Assembly (NCBI RefSeq): GCF_014230055.1
Contig: NZ_JACHVA010000047.1
Span: 1 to 51,676, forward strand
DNA length: 51,676 bases
Direction: 5' to 3'
Source of the DNA: Puniceicoccus vermicola
GTDB lineage: Bacteria; Verrucomicrobiota; Verrucomicrobiia; Opitutales; Puniceicoccaceae
How positions within the stretch are numbered: the stretch's first letter is position 1; every line of letters starts with the position of its first letter. Below are positions 17,177 to 24,621 of this stretch, piece by piece. A model generated the notes under the pieces. The model did no database searches. It was not told the origin of the DNA and saw nothing but the letters and a program-made list of their open reading frames with translations. The position numbers were made by a program, and so were the translations under genes.

Positions 17177-18340
17177 TTGAAGATCGAAAAGCAATTGCCT
17201 CAGGCGCGTATCCTAATCGTTTTCGAATTCTGCGAGAGTCCGCAGGAGACGATGGTGCCGGAGGTGCGCGACGAGTTGGAAAAGCGGGGGGCTCGGGTGG
17301 CTTATCTGCAGGGGATTTTTCGGCAGTACCGCCCCGGTGGACTCGGTTGGACTCGGTTTCTCAATTACGGCTGGATGGCTCTTGCTCTGCCGTGGAGACT
17401 TCTGTCGGTCCGTCCGACCCAGGTTCTGGTCCGCTCAACGCCGCCCGGAATTCAGATTTGGGTGGCACTGTGGATGAAGCTTTTTCGCCGCAAGGGAGTG
17501 CTCTGGCTGATGGATTATCATCCCGAGATTGAGGCAAGGGGATTGGAAAATCGGGGAAAGTTCGGTCGGGTTGTTGCTCTTTGGCTTCGAAAGATCGATC
17601 GTTGGAGTCAGGGGGCATACTCCAAAATTGTCGTTCCGGATGCTGCTATGGAGGAGGCTGTCCGCGCCAATTCTTCCCAGGCGGAAATTGTCGTGTTTCC
17701 TACTTGGAAAACAGGCGCCGAACGAAGAACGCCGAGCAAAGAACAAGAAACAACGAACCGAGAATCGAGAACCTCAATCAACGAACGAAGAACGGCGAAC
17801 GAAGAACAACGAACAAAAATTCTCTACTGCGGAAACCTCGGTTCGGGCCACGACCTTGAGGAATTCGAGAGATGGACAGCGTTGGTTGCGACGAATATTC
17901 ATCTGTTCACGGTGGGGACGGGTGATGCGGGCCAATCCCGGTTTCGTGAGCTGGCGGACCGGAGTCAGAATTTGGCGTGGACACATTGGGGAGCCCTTTC
18001 GGATGAAGAGTTACAGAGAAGATCGGGGGAAGAAGGGGTGGATTTTGGGCTGGTGCTCATGAAGGAGCAATGGGCTGGGCTCATGTCCCCAAGTAAATAT
18101 GCGACTTATCTTAAGTTGAGTCTGCCGATTCTCTACTTTGGACCTCGTCACACGAATGCCGATCGGGTTTGCCGGGAGTTTGGAGGGGGGTGTTCCTTTT
18201 GCGGGAGCGATTTTTCGGAAGAACAATTTCTACAGATCTTCAACCAAAAGGAGTATGCTCGGCGAATGGAAGGAGTTCGCCGAGCATACTCCTACTTTGC
18301 CGCGAAAAATGCGGCCGAGTTTGTGCGAACCGTATTGTAA
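17177..18340 (+). CDS. Glycosyltransferase (GT4/GT-B type) with in-frame repeat insert
   Basis: A 387-residue GT-B-like protein. Residues ~10-175 form the acceptor domain with L-V-R-S-T-P-P-G-I-Q and L-W-L-M-D-Y-H-P-E-I-E-A. The C-terminal domain starts K-I-L-Y-C-G-N-L-G-S-G-H-D and ends near S-P-S-K-Y-A-T-Y-L-K-L-S-L-P. Between them (about 180-214) is a highly charged R/T/N/E stretch encoded by GAACGAAGAAC-type repeat DNA. TTG 17177 is chosen with AGG upstream; no in-frame ATG is better. Sugar specificity is unknown. Confidence 0.75.
   Translation: MKIEKQLPQARILIVFEFCESPQETMVPEVRDELEKRGARVAYLQGIFRQYRPGGLGWTRFLNYGWMALALPWRLLSVRPTQVLVRSTPPGIQIWVALWMKLFRRKGVLWLMDYHPEIEARGLENRGKFGRVVALWLRKIDRWSQGAYSKIVVPDAAMEEAVRANSSQAEIVVFPTWKTGAERRTPSKEQETTNRESRTSINERRTANEEQRTKILYCGNLGSGHDLEEFERWTALVATNIHLFTVGTGDAGQSRFRELADRSQNLAWTHWGALSDEELQRRSGEEGVDFGLVLMKEQWAGLMSPSKYATYLKLSLPILYFGPRHTNADRVCREFGGGCSFCGSDFSEEQFLQIFNQKEYARRMEGVRRAYSYFAAKNAAEFVRTVL
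17716..17818 (+). repeat. In-frame GAACGAAGAAC-type repeat in a glycosyltransferase gene
   Basis: About 100 bp of purine-rich repeat (GAACGAAGAACG occurs twice, with degenerate GAACAACGAAC-like units between) separates the two GT-B domains. It keeps the frame open and encodes a hydrophilic linker. Confidence 0.6.
18249..18293. repeat. Perfect 18-bp inverted repeat inside the 3' end of the glycosyltransferase gene
   Basis: Arms 18249-18266 and 18276-18293 are perfectly complementary around a 9-nt loop. The sequence is entirely coding and lies ~50 nt before the stop. No T-tract follows, so it is not a standard intrinsic terminator, though it could stall transcription or stabilise the mRNA 3' end. 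Confidence 0.75.
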
Positions 18341-18452
18341 TCGTTAGCGTTCTGCGGTCCTGATTGAGTTCGTCCAGAAAGCGATTGGAAGAGACAAAGG
18401 TTTCCGCCGTTGTGTTGTCGTCTAACAAGAACCGCCCAAGGGGGCGAAATCA

Positions 18453-18467
18453 CAGGCGGGCCGCCTG
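18453..18467 (-). repeat. REP-like palindrome CAGGCGG-G-CCGCCTG
   Basis: Perfect 7-bp arms. In reverse orientation it continues as TGTGATTTC, the same flank found at 18869, 19919 and in the composite repeats at 24-31 kb. Confidence 0.65.
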
Positions 18468-18509
18468 CGCTATGCGGACCACGTTCCTTCTCCCCCTCAT
18501 TCGAAATTC

Positions 18510-18785
18510 TCATTCTTCTTCCTGCAAATACGCTTCTTTGTCGTAGATGAGGTTCTCGGGCTTTTTCCAGACGAGGACGCTGACGACGAGGAGCACGAGA
18601 ACGAAGAGGCCGATGCCGGCGTAGAGAGTAGTGGCTTTCAAGTCGGCGGGCAGATCGACGGCCATCAGGACGGAGGCGAGAAAGACCTCCACGATGAGAA
18701 GGGCGAGGACGTAAAAGCCCAGCGGGGCATGGATGGCGCGAATGATCGGTCGGCGTGAGTGGGGTTGGGAAACAGGTTCAGCCAT
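18510..18785 (-). CDS. Small two-helix membrane protein, unknown function
   Basis: A 91-residue protein from the ATG at 18785 (a longer frame runs upstream but adds only low-complexity residues). Two strong transmembrane segments are visible, about residues 18-40 and 53-74. A conserved-looking tail follows, W-K-K-P-E-N-L-I-Y-D-K-E-A-Y-L. I do not recognise the function. It stands between the glycosyltransferase gene and the higBA module on the opposite strand to the former. Confidence 0.55.
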   Translation of the reverse strand: MAEPVSQPHSRRPIIRAIHAPLGFYVLALLIVEVFLASVLMAVDLPADLKATTLYAGIGLFVLVLLVVSVLVWKKPENLIYDKEAYLQEEE

Positions 18786-18868
18786 GGCAGAGCAGACTGT
18801 AATCCTGAAAACAGAGCAGGGGCAAGGCAATCCGGCGGAGGTCAGAGGTCAGCGGGTAGAATGTAGCC

Positions 18869-18930
18869 CAGGTGGTCCGCCTGTGATTTCTTCCCGGAGC
18901 GCAGATCTTCAGACTGCATCGCGTCGGAGA
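18869..18930 (+). repeat. REP-like unit: CAGGTGGTCCGCCTG plus conserved tail
   Basis: The imperfect palindrome at 18869-18883 is followed by TGATTTCTTCCCGGAGCGCA and a GATCTTCAGACTGC segment. The same order is seen at 19919-19983, 21209-21275 and 21482-21546. Confidence 0.65.
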
Positions 18931-18947
18931 GGGCGAAGGCAGTACTT

Positions 18948-19265
18948 TTATCGGGCACTTGCCAGTTCGCGAGCCGGGCGCACTTCACGGGCTATTTGCG
19001 GACCTTTTTCGGCCTGAATCCGGCGCAAGTCGGTATCGGCCTGCATCTGCTGCCAAAAGCTTTCGTGCTGCCCAAAGTAGCGCCCCAGCCGGATCGAGTA
19101 TTCGGCATTGATCCGCCGTTTGCCTTTGATGATTTCGTTGAAACGAACATAGGCGATACCGGTGGCCTCCGCTACTTCTTTCTGGGTCAGCCCCATGGGC
19201 TCGAGGTATTCTTCAAGCAGTATCGTGCCGGGTGGGTCGATGGGAAGGTGTGTCTTGTGGGTCAT
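18948..19265 (-). CDS. higA: HigA-family antitoxin (HTH XRE)
   Basis: A 105-residue antitoxin and DNA-binding repressor. It starts M-T-H-K-T-H-L-P-I-D-P-P-G-T-I-L-L-E-E-Y-L-E-P-M-G-L-T-Q, then the helix-turn-helix Q-K-E-V-A-E-A-T-G-I-A-Y-V-R-F-N-E-I-I-K-G-K-R-R-I, the standard HigA signature. It lies 16 nt downstream of the toxin gene, the usual higBA order. It would bind HigB and repress the shared promoter. The frame is open further upstream, but the ATG at 19265 is the family start. Confidence 0.9.
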   Translation of the reverse strand: MTHKTHLPIDPPGTILLEEYLEPMGLTQKEVAEATGIAYVRFNEIIKGKRRINAEYSIRLGRYFGQHESFWQQMQADTDLRRIQAEKGPQIAREVRPARELASAR

Positions 19266-19281
19266 GGTATATCCTGTCGGT

Positions 19282-19563
19282 TTAGTGATAATCGGTGATT
19301 TCAACTTTGTGGGCGTCGCTGCCCTCCCAATGGAAGCAGATTCGCCACTGTTCGTTAACGCGGATGCTGTGCTGCCCGAGGCGGTTGCCGCGCAGGGATT
19401 CCAGGCAGTTGCCCGGAGGAATGCGGAGTTCTTCGAGGTGTTTGCTTTTGTCGATAATGCGAAGCTTGTTGAGGGCGCGGCGCTGAATCTCGGTGGGCAA
19501 CCTCGGGACTCGCTTGCCTGCGAAAATTTGGGCGGTCCGTTTGTCACGGAAGCTCTTGATCAT
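19282..19563 (-). CDS. higB: HigB-family toxin
   Basis: A 93-residue RelE-superfamily ribosome-dependent mRNA endonuclease. The family start M-I-K-S-F-R-D-K-R-T-A-Q-I-F is followed by A-L-N-K-L-R-I-I-D and L-R-I-P-P-G-N-C-L-E-S-L-R-G. The C-terminal core is Q-H-S-I-R-V-N-E-Q-W-R-I-C-F-H-W. The length is typical. It is the first gene of the higBA operon. Confidence 0.9.
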   Translation of the reverse strand: MIKSFRDKRTAQIFAGKRVPRLPTEIQRRALNKLRIIDKSKHLEELRIPPGNCLESLRGNRLGQHSIRVNEQWRICFHWEGSDAHKVEITDYH

Positions 19564-19569
19564 GCTAAC

Positions 19570-19624
19570 AGAATCACAGTTATGTGTAATTTTGTCAAGG
19601 GAGAATCACAGAAACCTGTGATTC
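19570..19624 (-). promoter_or_regulatory. Probable higBA promoter and HigA operator
   Basis: Reading the minus strand, a perfect TTGACA (19593-19598) is followed after 17 nt by GATTCT (19570-19575) as a -10 candidate just before the higB ATG. A palindrome GAATCACAG-AAAC-CTGTGATTC lies at 19603-19624, and a second GAATCACAG half-site overlaps the -10 at 19571-19579. The arrangement suits autorepression by HigA; the binding itself is inference. Confidence 0.6.
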
Positions 19625-19845
19625 TATTCGAAAGGCGAGAAATCCGGGATCTTCGAAAAGGGTTGAATCCATGATCTCGCTTGCGGGCGAAGCGCGCTCG
19701 GTGCTCTTGTAAAATAAAATACGGTTTGAACCACCGAGTGCATCGAAAGTGGGGAGAAAGGCAAGTGCTACGCGGCGTCGGCACATTCCTTTCAATCGCT
19801 GGCCTGAGGCGAGCGATGGTTCGCGACATTTCTCGCCGGAGCGAA

Positions 19846-19867
19846 CGACTGAAGTCGATTCGGGTAC
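19846..19867 (+). repeat. REP-like palindrome CGACT-GA-AGTCG, copy 1
   Basis: The core is followed by ATTCGGGTACGGG. Other copies are at 20030, 21383 and 21594 (the latter two read CGACTAAAGTCG). Confidence 0.6.
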
Positions 19868-19918
19868 GGGAGAGGCGAATGGCTGCGGGACAATTCTCCC
19901 GGTGTTTCTCGTGTAGCC

Positions 19919-19983
19919 CAGGCGGCCCGCCTGTGATTTCTCCCCGAAGCGCAGATCTTTAGACTGCGTCGCGTCGGAGCGGC
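19919..19983 (+). repeat. REP-like unit: CAGGCGGCCCGCCTG plus conserved tail
   Basis: Perfect arms at 19919-19933, then the TGATTTCTCCCCGAAGCGCA tail and a GATCTTTAGACTGCGTCGCG segment. Confidence 0.65.
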
Positions 19984-20081
19984 GCCTTTTCCCCTCGTCC
20001 TGCGCCCTACGTCCCGCGCCTCATTCCTACGACTGAAGTCGATTCGGGTACGGGGGAAATTTCTTCAGAGTTTGGAGTTCA

Positions 20082-21125
20082 CTATCTCCCCACTGATTCT
20101 GGTCCTCCGCCCTCTGACCGACCACTGATTGCTGTCCTCTGCGCCCGAAATCCCAGCTCGCGCTGGATTTTCTCGGACGAGAAGGCGGCATTGCCGGTGA
20201 GTTTTTGTAAGGCGTCCGAATCGAAGACGAAGCGTTTGCCGCGAAGCTTTCCGATGCCATCGCCGAGTCGAGCCAAGAGCTTCAGGGCCCCGAGCGGGAT
20301 TGTCCAGCGGGGCGGAGGCCGATCGAGTTTGGCGAGGAGTGAAAGGTAGAGTTCCCGGGTGGAAAAGGGGGCTCCATCGGTGACGTTGAAGACCTGACCC
20401 GCCGCCTTTTCATGGCGGCAAGCGAGAATCAGGGCTTCGACGGCCTCGTCGATGTGGACTCGGGAACGAAGGTTTCCGAATTCCGGAATCGGGGGAAACC
20501 GGTGGCGGCGGATGGCTTCCTCCATCTTTTCCATGTTCCCCGTTTCGCGCCCACCGTAGATCATGGAAAAGCGTAAAACTACCGGCTCGGGGACGTAGCC
20601 GCCGTGGAGGACCATCTCCTCGGCTTCGAGCTTGGTGCGTCCATAGGGAGTTTTGGGGCCGGTGGGAGCGGTCTCATCAAGAATTTCCGGTGGGTTCTCG
20701 GGATAGACTTTCACTGTGCTGGCGAAGATAAGCCGTTTGACCCCCTGGGCTTTCGCGGCGGCGAGTAGCTTTTGCGTGCCGTCAAGGGTGATCTTTCGGT
20801 AGCTTTCCTCCTCCGATCCGGGGCGCTCTTCGAGGGCGTGGGCCTTGCCAGCGAGGTGGACGACTATCGATACGCCATCGAGAGCTTTCGCGGGGATCGG
20901 ATCCGCAGCGAGATCGCAAGGGAAGAACGAGGGGCTGTCCGACAGTGGGAGGGTTGCTTCAGCGCCCTCCTCAGGGTCCTGCCGGGCGGGCTCATGTCGC
21001 CCGAGAGTGACGACCTCGTATTCGGCCCGGGCGCGTTCCAGAAAGGCAGAGCCGAGATACCCGGTTGCTCCGGTGATCAACATCCTCGGGGGGGCGTGCG
21101 TGTCCGGAAAAAATTCGTCGCTCAT
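20082..21125 (-). CDS. NAD-dependent epimerase/dehydratase family protein
   Basis: A 347-residue extended-SDR enzyme from the ATG at 21125 (13 more residues possible upstream). NAD(P) motif M-L-I-T-G-A-T-G-Y-L-G-S-A-F (about 15-28); active-site segment I-F-A-S-T-V-K-V-Y and the Tyr-Lys pair in P-Y-G-R-T-K. It belongs with WbpV/GalE-like nucleotide-sugar reductases or epimerases of polysaccharide clusters; the exact reaction is unknown. The last ~20 residues (after L-G-F-R-A-Q) are encoded by CTGATTCTGG/CTCTGACC-type repeat DNA, so the original C-terminus has probably been replaced. Confidence 0.8.
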   Translation of the reverse strand: MSDEFFPDTHAPPRMLITGATGYLGSAFLERARAEYEVVTLGRHEPARQDPEEGAEATLPLSDSPSFFPCDLAADPIPAKALDGVSIVVHLAGKAHALEERPGSEEESYRKITLDGTQKLLAAAKAQGVKRLIFASTVKVYPENPPEILDETAPTGPKTPYGRTKLEAEEMVLHGGYVPEPVVLRFSMIYGGRETGNMEKMEEAIRRHRFPPIPEFGNLRSRVHIDEAVEALILACRHEKAAGQVFNVTDGAPFSTRELYLSLLAKLDRPPPRWTIPLGALKLLARLGDGIGKLRGKRFVFDSDALQKLTGNAAFSSEKIQRELGFRAQRTAISGRSEGGGPESVGR

Positions 21126-21208
21126 TGGGAAGTGATCGTAGGGGCAAGAAGCTTCGCGAGGCAAGTCAGGCTGCGAAAACGAATCTTTTCAGTACAAACA
21201 AAGTCACC

Positions 21209-21299
21209 CGGGCGGCGCGCCTGTGGTTTCTCTCCCCGAAGCGCAGATCTTCAGACTGCGTCGCGCCGGAGCGGCAGCGTGCGGGAGCTGGAAGCTCCC
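21209..21299 (+). repeat. REP-like composite: CAGGCGG-type unit plus GGGAGCT palindrome
   Basis: An imperfect palindrome (21209-21223) with the CGCAGATCTTCAGACTGCG tail is followed by the perfect GGGAGCT-GGA-AGCTCCC hairpin. Confidence 0.6.
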
Positions 21300-21382
21300 A
21301 CTACCTTGGTTTCACCCGGGATTCTTCTTTCGCAGTTTTCCATTCGTCATTCACGTCCCACGTCCTGCCTAGACGCACCGAA

Positions 21383-21762
21383 CGACTAAAGTCGATTCGG
21401 GTACGGGGCAGAGCCCTCGGATCGAATTCAATGCGTTAGAGCGGGTTCGTTGTTCTGGCTTCAGCCAGCTCAAACGTACCCCAGGCCTCCCGCCTATGAT
21501 TTCTCCCCGGAGCGCAGATCTTCAGACTGCGTCACGTAGGAGTAGCGCCTTTTCCCCTCGTCCCCGCGCCCCACGTCCCTCGCCCCATTTCTACGACTAA
21601 AGTCGATCGGGTACGGGGGCAATCCTCCCGTTCCAGTTCAATACGTTGGAGCGGGTTCGTTGTACTGGCTTCAGCCAGCGCGTCCTGCTTTCGGCAATCT
21701 CAGGTCAGGCAAAGGCCAGAACAACGAGGCGGAGAGGCAATGCGCGGGAGCTAGAAGCTCCC
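21383..21762 (+). repeat. REP-like array, second round
   Basis: A series of five palindrome types, each a few tens of bases, repeated with changes that mostly keep the arms paired. See the intergenic entry for positions. Confidence 0.55.
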
Positions 21763-21880
21763 ACTACTTTTTTGATTCGCCCTTCGCCATGAGCTTCCCG
21801 CCCTCCGGTCTGACCTCTGCCGTCTGACCCACGAGGGTGTTTTCGTTTGCAATACTCCGTATTATTGCGAGAATTTCCTC

Positions 21881-22120
21881 ATGCAGAGTTCAATCACGAC
21901 GAGCATTCGACTGAGTCCCCGATTGAGGAAGGCGCTGGAGCTTCGCGCGAAGCGTGAAGGAAGGGGGAAGAATTGGGTAATTTCCCAAGCGTTGGAAAGC
22001 TATTTGGAGAGTTCCGATGTCGATGAATTGGCTGCCGAAGCGCGGCGCCAGTCCATTCTTGCCTCGTCGCGAAGTACGGAAGACTGGACGGTTGGGGCGG
22101 ATTGGGAAGATTGGAAGTGA
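21881..22120 (+). CDS. Ribbon-helix-helix antitoxin (CopG/MazE-like)
   Basis: A 79-residue antitoxin: the N-terminal strand S-I-T-T-S-I-R-L-S-P-R-L then a helix L-R-K-A-L-E-L-R-A-K-R-E-G-R and V-I-S-Q-A-L-E-S-Y-L form a CopG-type ribbon-helix-helix fold. The acidic, Trp-containing tail (D-W-T-V-G-A-D-W-E-D-W) would bind the toxin. It is translationally coupled to the MazF-like gene. Confidence 0.8.
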   Translation: MQSSITTSIRLSPRLRKALELRAKREGRGKNWVISQALESYLESSDVDELAAEARRQSILASSRSTEDWTVGADWEDWK

Positions 22121-22446
22121 AGAGGGGGGATGTGGTGCTATGCGTGATCGCGGGTGATTACGGAAAACCTCGTCCAGCGGTTGTCATCCAGTCTGATCTG
22201 TATAATCCCACGCACTATTCGGTGTCAGTGTTGCCGATCACCTCGCATTTAGTGGATGCCCCACTTTTCAGGGTCGATCTGAAACCGGGGAAGCAGAATG
22301 GGTTGAGGAAGAATTCGCAAGTGATGGTCGATAAGATTACCGCGATTCGGAGAGACCGCATCAAAGAGTCGATTGGCCGCCTCAGTCCAGGGGCAATTGC
22401 GAAGATTGAGGAGTGCCTTGAGCATTTTCTCGATCTGTCCGCCTAG
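22117..22446 (+). CDS. MazF/PemK-family toxin
   Basis: A 109-residue MazF-like endoribonuclease. V-K-R-G-D-V-V-L-C-V-I-A-G-D-Y-G-K-P-R-P-A-V-V-I-Q is the family N-terminus, V-S-V-L-P-I-T-S-H and N-S-Q-V-M-V-D-K-I-T-A-I follow. GTG 22117 is preferred because it sets the canonical V-K-R-G-D-V start and overlaps the antitoxin stop (GTGA). An upstream TTG at 22102 is possible. Confidence 0.85.
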   Translation: MKRGDVVLCVIAGDYGKPRPAVVIQSDLYNPTHYSVSVLPITSHLVDAPLFRVDLKPGKQNGLRKNSQVMVDKITAIRRDRIKESIGRLSPGAIAKIEECLEHFLDLSA

Positions 22447-22768
22447 TTTTTTTTGATTCGCAGTTCATTCTTCACAACTCGCGATTCCCGAATTCTCTTC
22501 AAGTTTCCAATTCACCCTTCATCCCTCAAAGCACCGCCTGCCGTCTACTGACCTCTGACTACCAACCACTGATTTCTGTTCTCGCTCCACCGTTTACCGA
22601 CAGCCGATCACCGTCCACCGACCACCGACCACCGACCATGGCCCTTCAGGTTTCCGATTCATCCTTCATCCCTCGAAACACCGACCACCGACCACCCGAT
22701 TCCCGCTTGTCTTCGCTCGGTAAGATTGCCCTAATGGGCATTCTGTTTTCCCGAAAGGGAGGCTCCTC
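22447..22768 (+). repeat. Intergenic region with degenerate heptamer array
   Basis: Contains CTGACCTCTGACTACC-type low-complexity DNA and a short heptamer array (22611-22638: CCGTCCA once, then CCGACCA three times), with a fragment again at 22682-22698. The flank TTCAGGTTTCCGATTCATCC matches the right flank of the larger arrays at 26.4, 29.2 and 31.1 kb. A good ribosome site (AAGGGAGG) precedes the next gene. Confidence 0.65.
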
Positions 22769-24172
22769 ATGAGTAAATTGACACATTTTCTTCGAAGCGT
22801 TCTCGCGGGTCCTCTCGCATTGGCGTTCTTGGATTATTGCATTGCTTATGTCGCCATCATCGTGGCCTTGAAGTTGGCTCCAAAGTTTCGGGTCGATATT
22901 CTGGAGGGGATCGCCCCAAACACGCAGCTTTTCTCGTTCTGGTTCGTACTTCCGGTTCTCACGGTGATCGGAGCTCACATTTCAGGGCTTCACAATCACC
23001 TCCAGATTCGTTCGCGGTTGCGGATTATCGCCCTCTCTGCAATTACCCCGGTCATCGGGCTGATCTTTTTCGGCGTATTTTTTGCCATTGTTCAGTTTGA
23101 ACTTCTGGGGCGGGTGGTCTCCGGGCTTTACTGGCTCTTGGCTTTTGGGGGAATTGCTTTTTCGCGTTTGTTTGCCTGGAGCTACCAGTCGGGCGCGATT
23201 CACCGAATCATGGTTTTTGGAGAGCAGAGTAATTACTTCAGCATGCAGAATCGGCTGTACGCGACGCGGCTGCCCTTACGGGTTGTTGGATTCACTAATA
23301 CGAAGCGCAACGCGGAGGGTGGGAGCTATGAAGATGAGGGGAAGACGGGATTTCTCCGTCCGGCCGACATGCCGCTCGCCGAGTTTTTTGAAAAGATGGA
23401 GGTCGATGAAGTTCTCGTCGATACGCCCCATGAACTTTCGGAAGGGGATCGGGATGGGCTGATGACCTGCATGGCTAGAGGGATTCGGGTCATGAATCTG
23501 AACTACTTTTTTGAGCGGCGTTTGCTCCAGGTATTCTCTTCGAACCTGAGCGAGAATTGGTTTTGGTCGCAGGACCCGGTCTACTTTCATCCCTTTTTCT
23601 TCGCGGCGAAGCGCGCGGTCGACCTCTTCCTCAGTCTCTGTGGGCTTCTCTGTCTTGTTCCGGTCTTCCCGTTCCTGGCCTTGGCCATCAAGCTGCAGGA
23701 CGGCGGGCCGATCTTCTATCGCCAGACCCGTTGCGGGCAATACAACCAGCCCTTCACCATCTACAAGCTGCGGACCATGCGTCAGGATGCCGAAAAGGAC
23801 GGAGCGGCTTGGGCTCAGAAAGGGGATTGCCGCGTCACTCGTCTCGGGCGCTTTCTCCGAAAGACTCGCTTCGACGAAACTCCCCAATTTTGGAATGTGC
23901 TCAAAGGGGACATGTCCTTCATCGGCCCCCGCCCCGAGCGCCCGGAAATGATCGACGAAATCGAAGAGGAAGTTCCGAACTATTCCTACCGCCACTTGGT
24001 CAAGCCCGGCATTACCGGCTGGGCCCAAATCAATTACGGCTATGGCGCTTCCATCGCCGACGCCCGCAAGAAGCTCGACTACGATTTGTATTACCTGAAG
24101 TACGCCAGTGTTGTCTTGGAGATCCAAATCCTCCTCGGCACTGTAGTGGCCATGGTCAAAGGCGCCCGGTAG
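22769..24172 (+). CDS. Polyprenyl-phosphate sugar-1-phosphate transferase (WcaJ/WbaP type)
   Basis: A 467-residue initiating enzyme of polysaccharide synthesis that would put the first sugar-1-phosphate on undecaprenyl phosphate. Four N-terminal membrane segments (about residues 10-135) precede a Rossmann-like region (I-M-V-F-G-E-Q). The catalytic domain is K-R-A-V-D-L-F-L-S (about 275) with the re-entrant helix, then K-L-R-T-M-R, T-R-F-D-E-T-P-Q-F-W-N-V, F-I-G-P-R-P-E-R-P and K-P-G-I-T-G-W-A-Q-I-N-Y. All hallmark residues of the family are present. The sugar is likely the product of the dehydratase/aminotransferase pathway nearby, but that is inference. Confidence 0.9.
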   Translation: MSKLTHFLRSVLAGPLALAFLDYCIAYVAIIVALKLAPKFRVDILEGIAPNTQLFSFWFVLPVLTVIGAHISGLHNHLQIRSRLRIIALSAITPVIGLIFFGVFFAIVQFELLGRVVSGLYWLLAFGGIAFSRLFAWSYQSGAIHRIMVFGEQSNYFSMQNRLYATRLPLRVVGFTNTKRNAEGGSYEDEGKTGFLRPADMPLAEFFEKMEVDEVLVDTPHELSEGDRDGLMTCMARGIRVMNLNYFFERRLLQVFSSNLSENWFWSQDPVYFHPFFFAAKRAVDLFLSLCGLLCLVPVFPFLALAIKLQDGGPIFYRQTRCGQYNQPFTIYKLRTMRQDAEKDGAAWAQKGDCRVTRLGRFLRKTRFDETPQFWNVLKGDMSFIGPRPERPEMIDEIEEEVPNYSYRHLVKPGITGWAQINYGYGASIADARKKLDYDLYYLKYASVVLEIQILLGTVVAMVKGAR

Positions 24173-24239
24173 GAGCGGGGGGACGACAGGGATGAAGGGT
24201 GAATAGGAAACCTGATGGGGGAAGACCGAAACTTACCCC

Positions 24240-24620
24240 CAGGCTTCCAGCCTGTGATTTTGAATATCCGCTCCGGGCCGGCAGGTGAGACTCATTGGTA
24301 CAGTTCAGATATCCGTCTAACGCAATGCACCATTTTCATTTTACCATTCGCCATGAGTCCTTCGCCATCCAGTATCCACCCCAACACAGGCAGGCTGCCT
24401 GTGGTACATTTGGATTGCCCAATCTGCCGAGCGAAACCACAGCATTTGCCGACAACCGACAACCGACAACCGACAACCGACAACCGACAACCGACAACCG
24501 ACAACCGACAACCGACAACCGGATCCCCACCCGCGCTAATTCGTAATCTCTCTGCATTGACTAACTTCCGAACTTCAAAGCTTCCCAACTTCCCAACGCC
24601 CGCATTTTTCCGATTCATCC
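24240..24620 (+). repeat. Composite repeat A (palindromes plus CCGACAA array)
   Basis: Contains CAGGCTTCCAGCCTG (24240-24254), a block reading GCCATGAGTCCTTCGCCATC, CAGGCAGGCTGCCTG (24387-24401), the GCGAAACCACAGCATTTG flank and then the heptamer array. It fills the space between two convergent genes. Compare composites B, C and D. Confidence 0.75.
24449..24518 (+). repeat. Heptamer tandem array, (CCGACAA) x 10
   Basis: Ten exact units with no variants. On the minus strand this reads TTGTCGG. Because 7 x 3 = 21, all frames are open and give heptapeptide repeats, which are not real proteins. Confidence 0.9.
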
Positions 24621-24621
24621 T

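Larger units (their letters stand above)
19564..20081 (+). other. Intergenic region with REP-like repeats
   Basis: Besides the higBA promoter it carries a CAGGCGGCCCGCCTG unit (19919-19983) and two CGACTGAAGTCG palindromes (19846-19857, 20030-20041), each followed by ATTCGGGTACGGG. No gene is supported. Confidence 0.6.
21126..21880 (+). other. Intergenic region packed with REP-like repeats
   Basis: Repeat units in order: CAGGCGG-type (21209-21275), GGGAGCT-GGA-AGCTCCC (21283-21299), CGACTAAAGTCG (21383-21394), TGGCTTCAGCCA (21456-21467), CAGGC-type (21482-21546), CGACTAAAGTCG (21594-21605), TGGCTTCAGCCA (21666-21677), GGGAGCTAGAAGCTCCC (21746-21762). The order is nearly two tandem rounds of the same series. 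No gene is supported. Confidence 0.65.
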
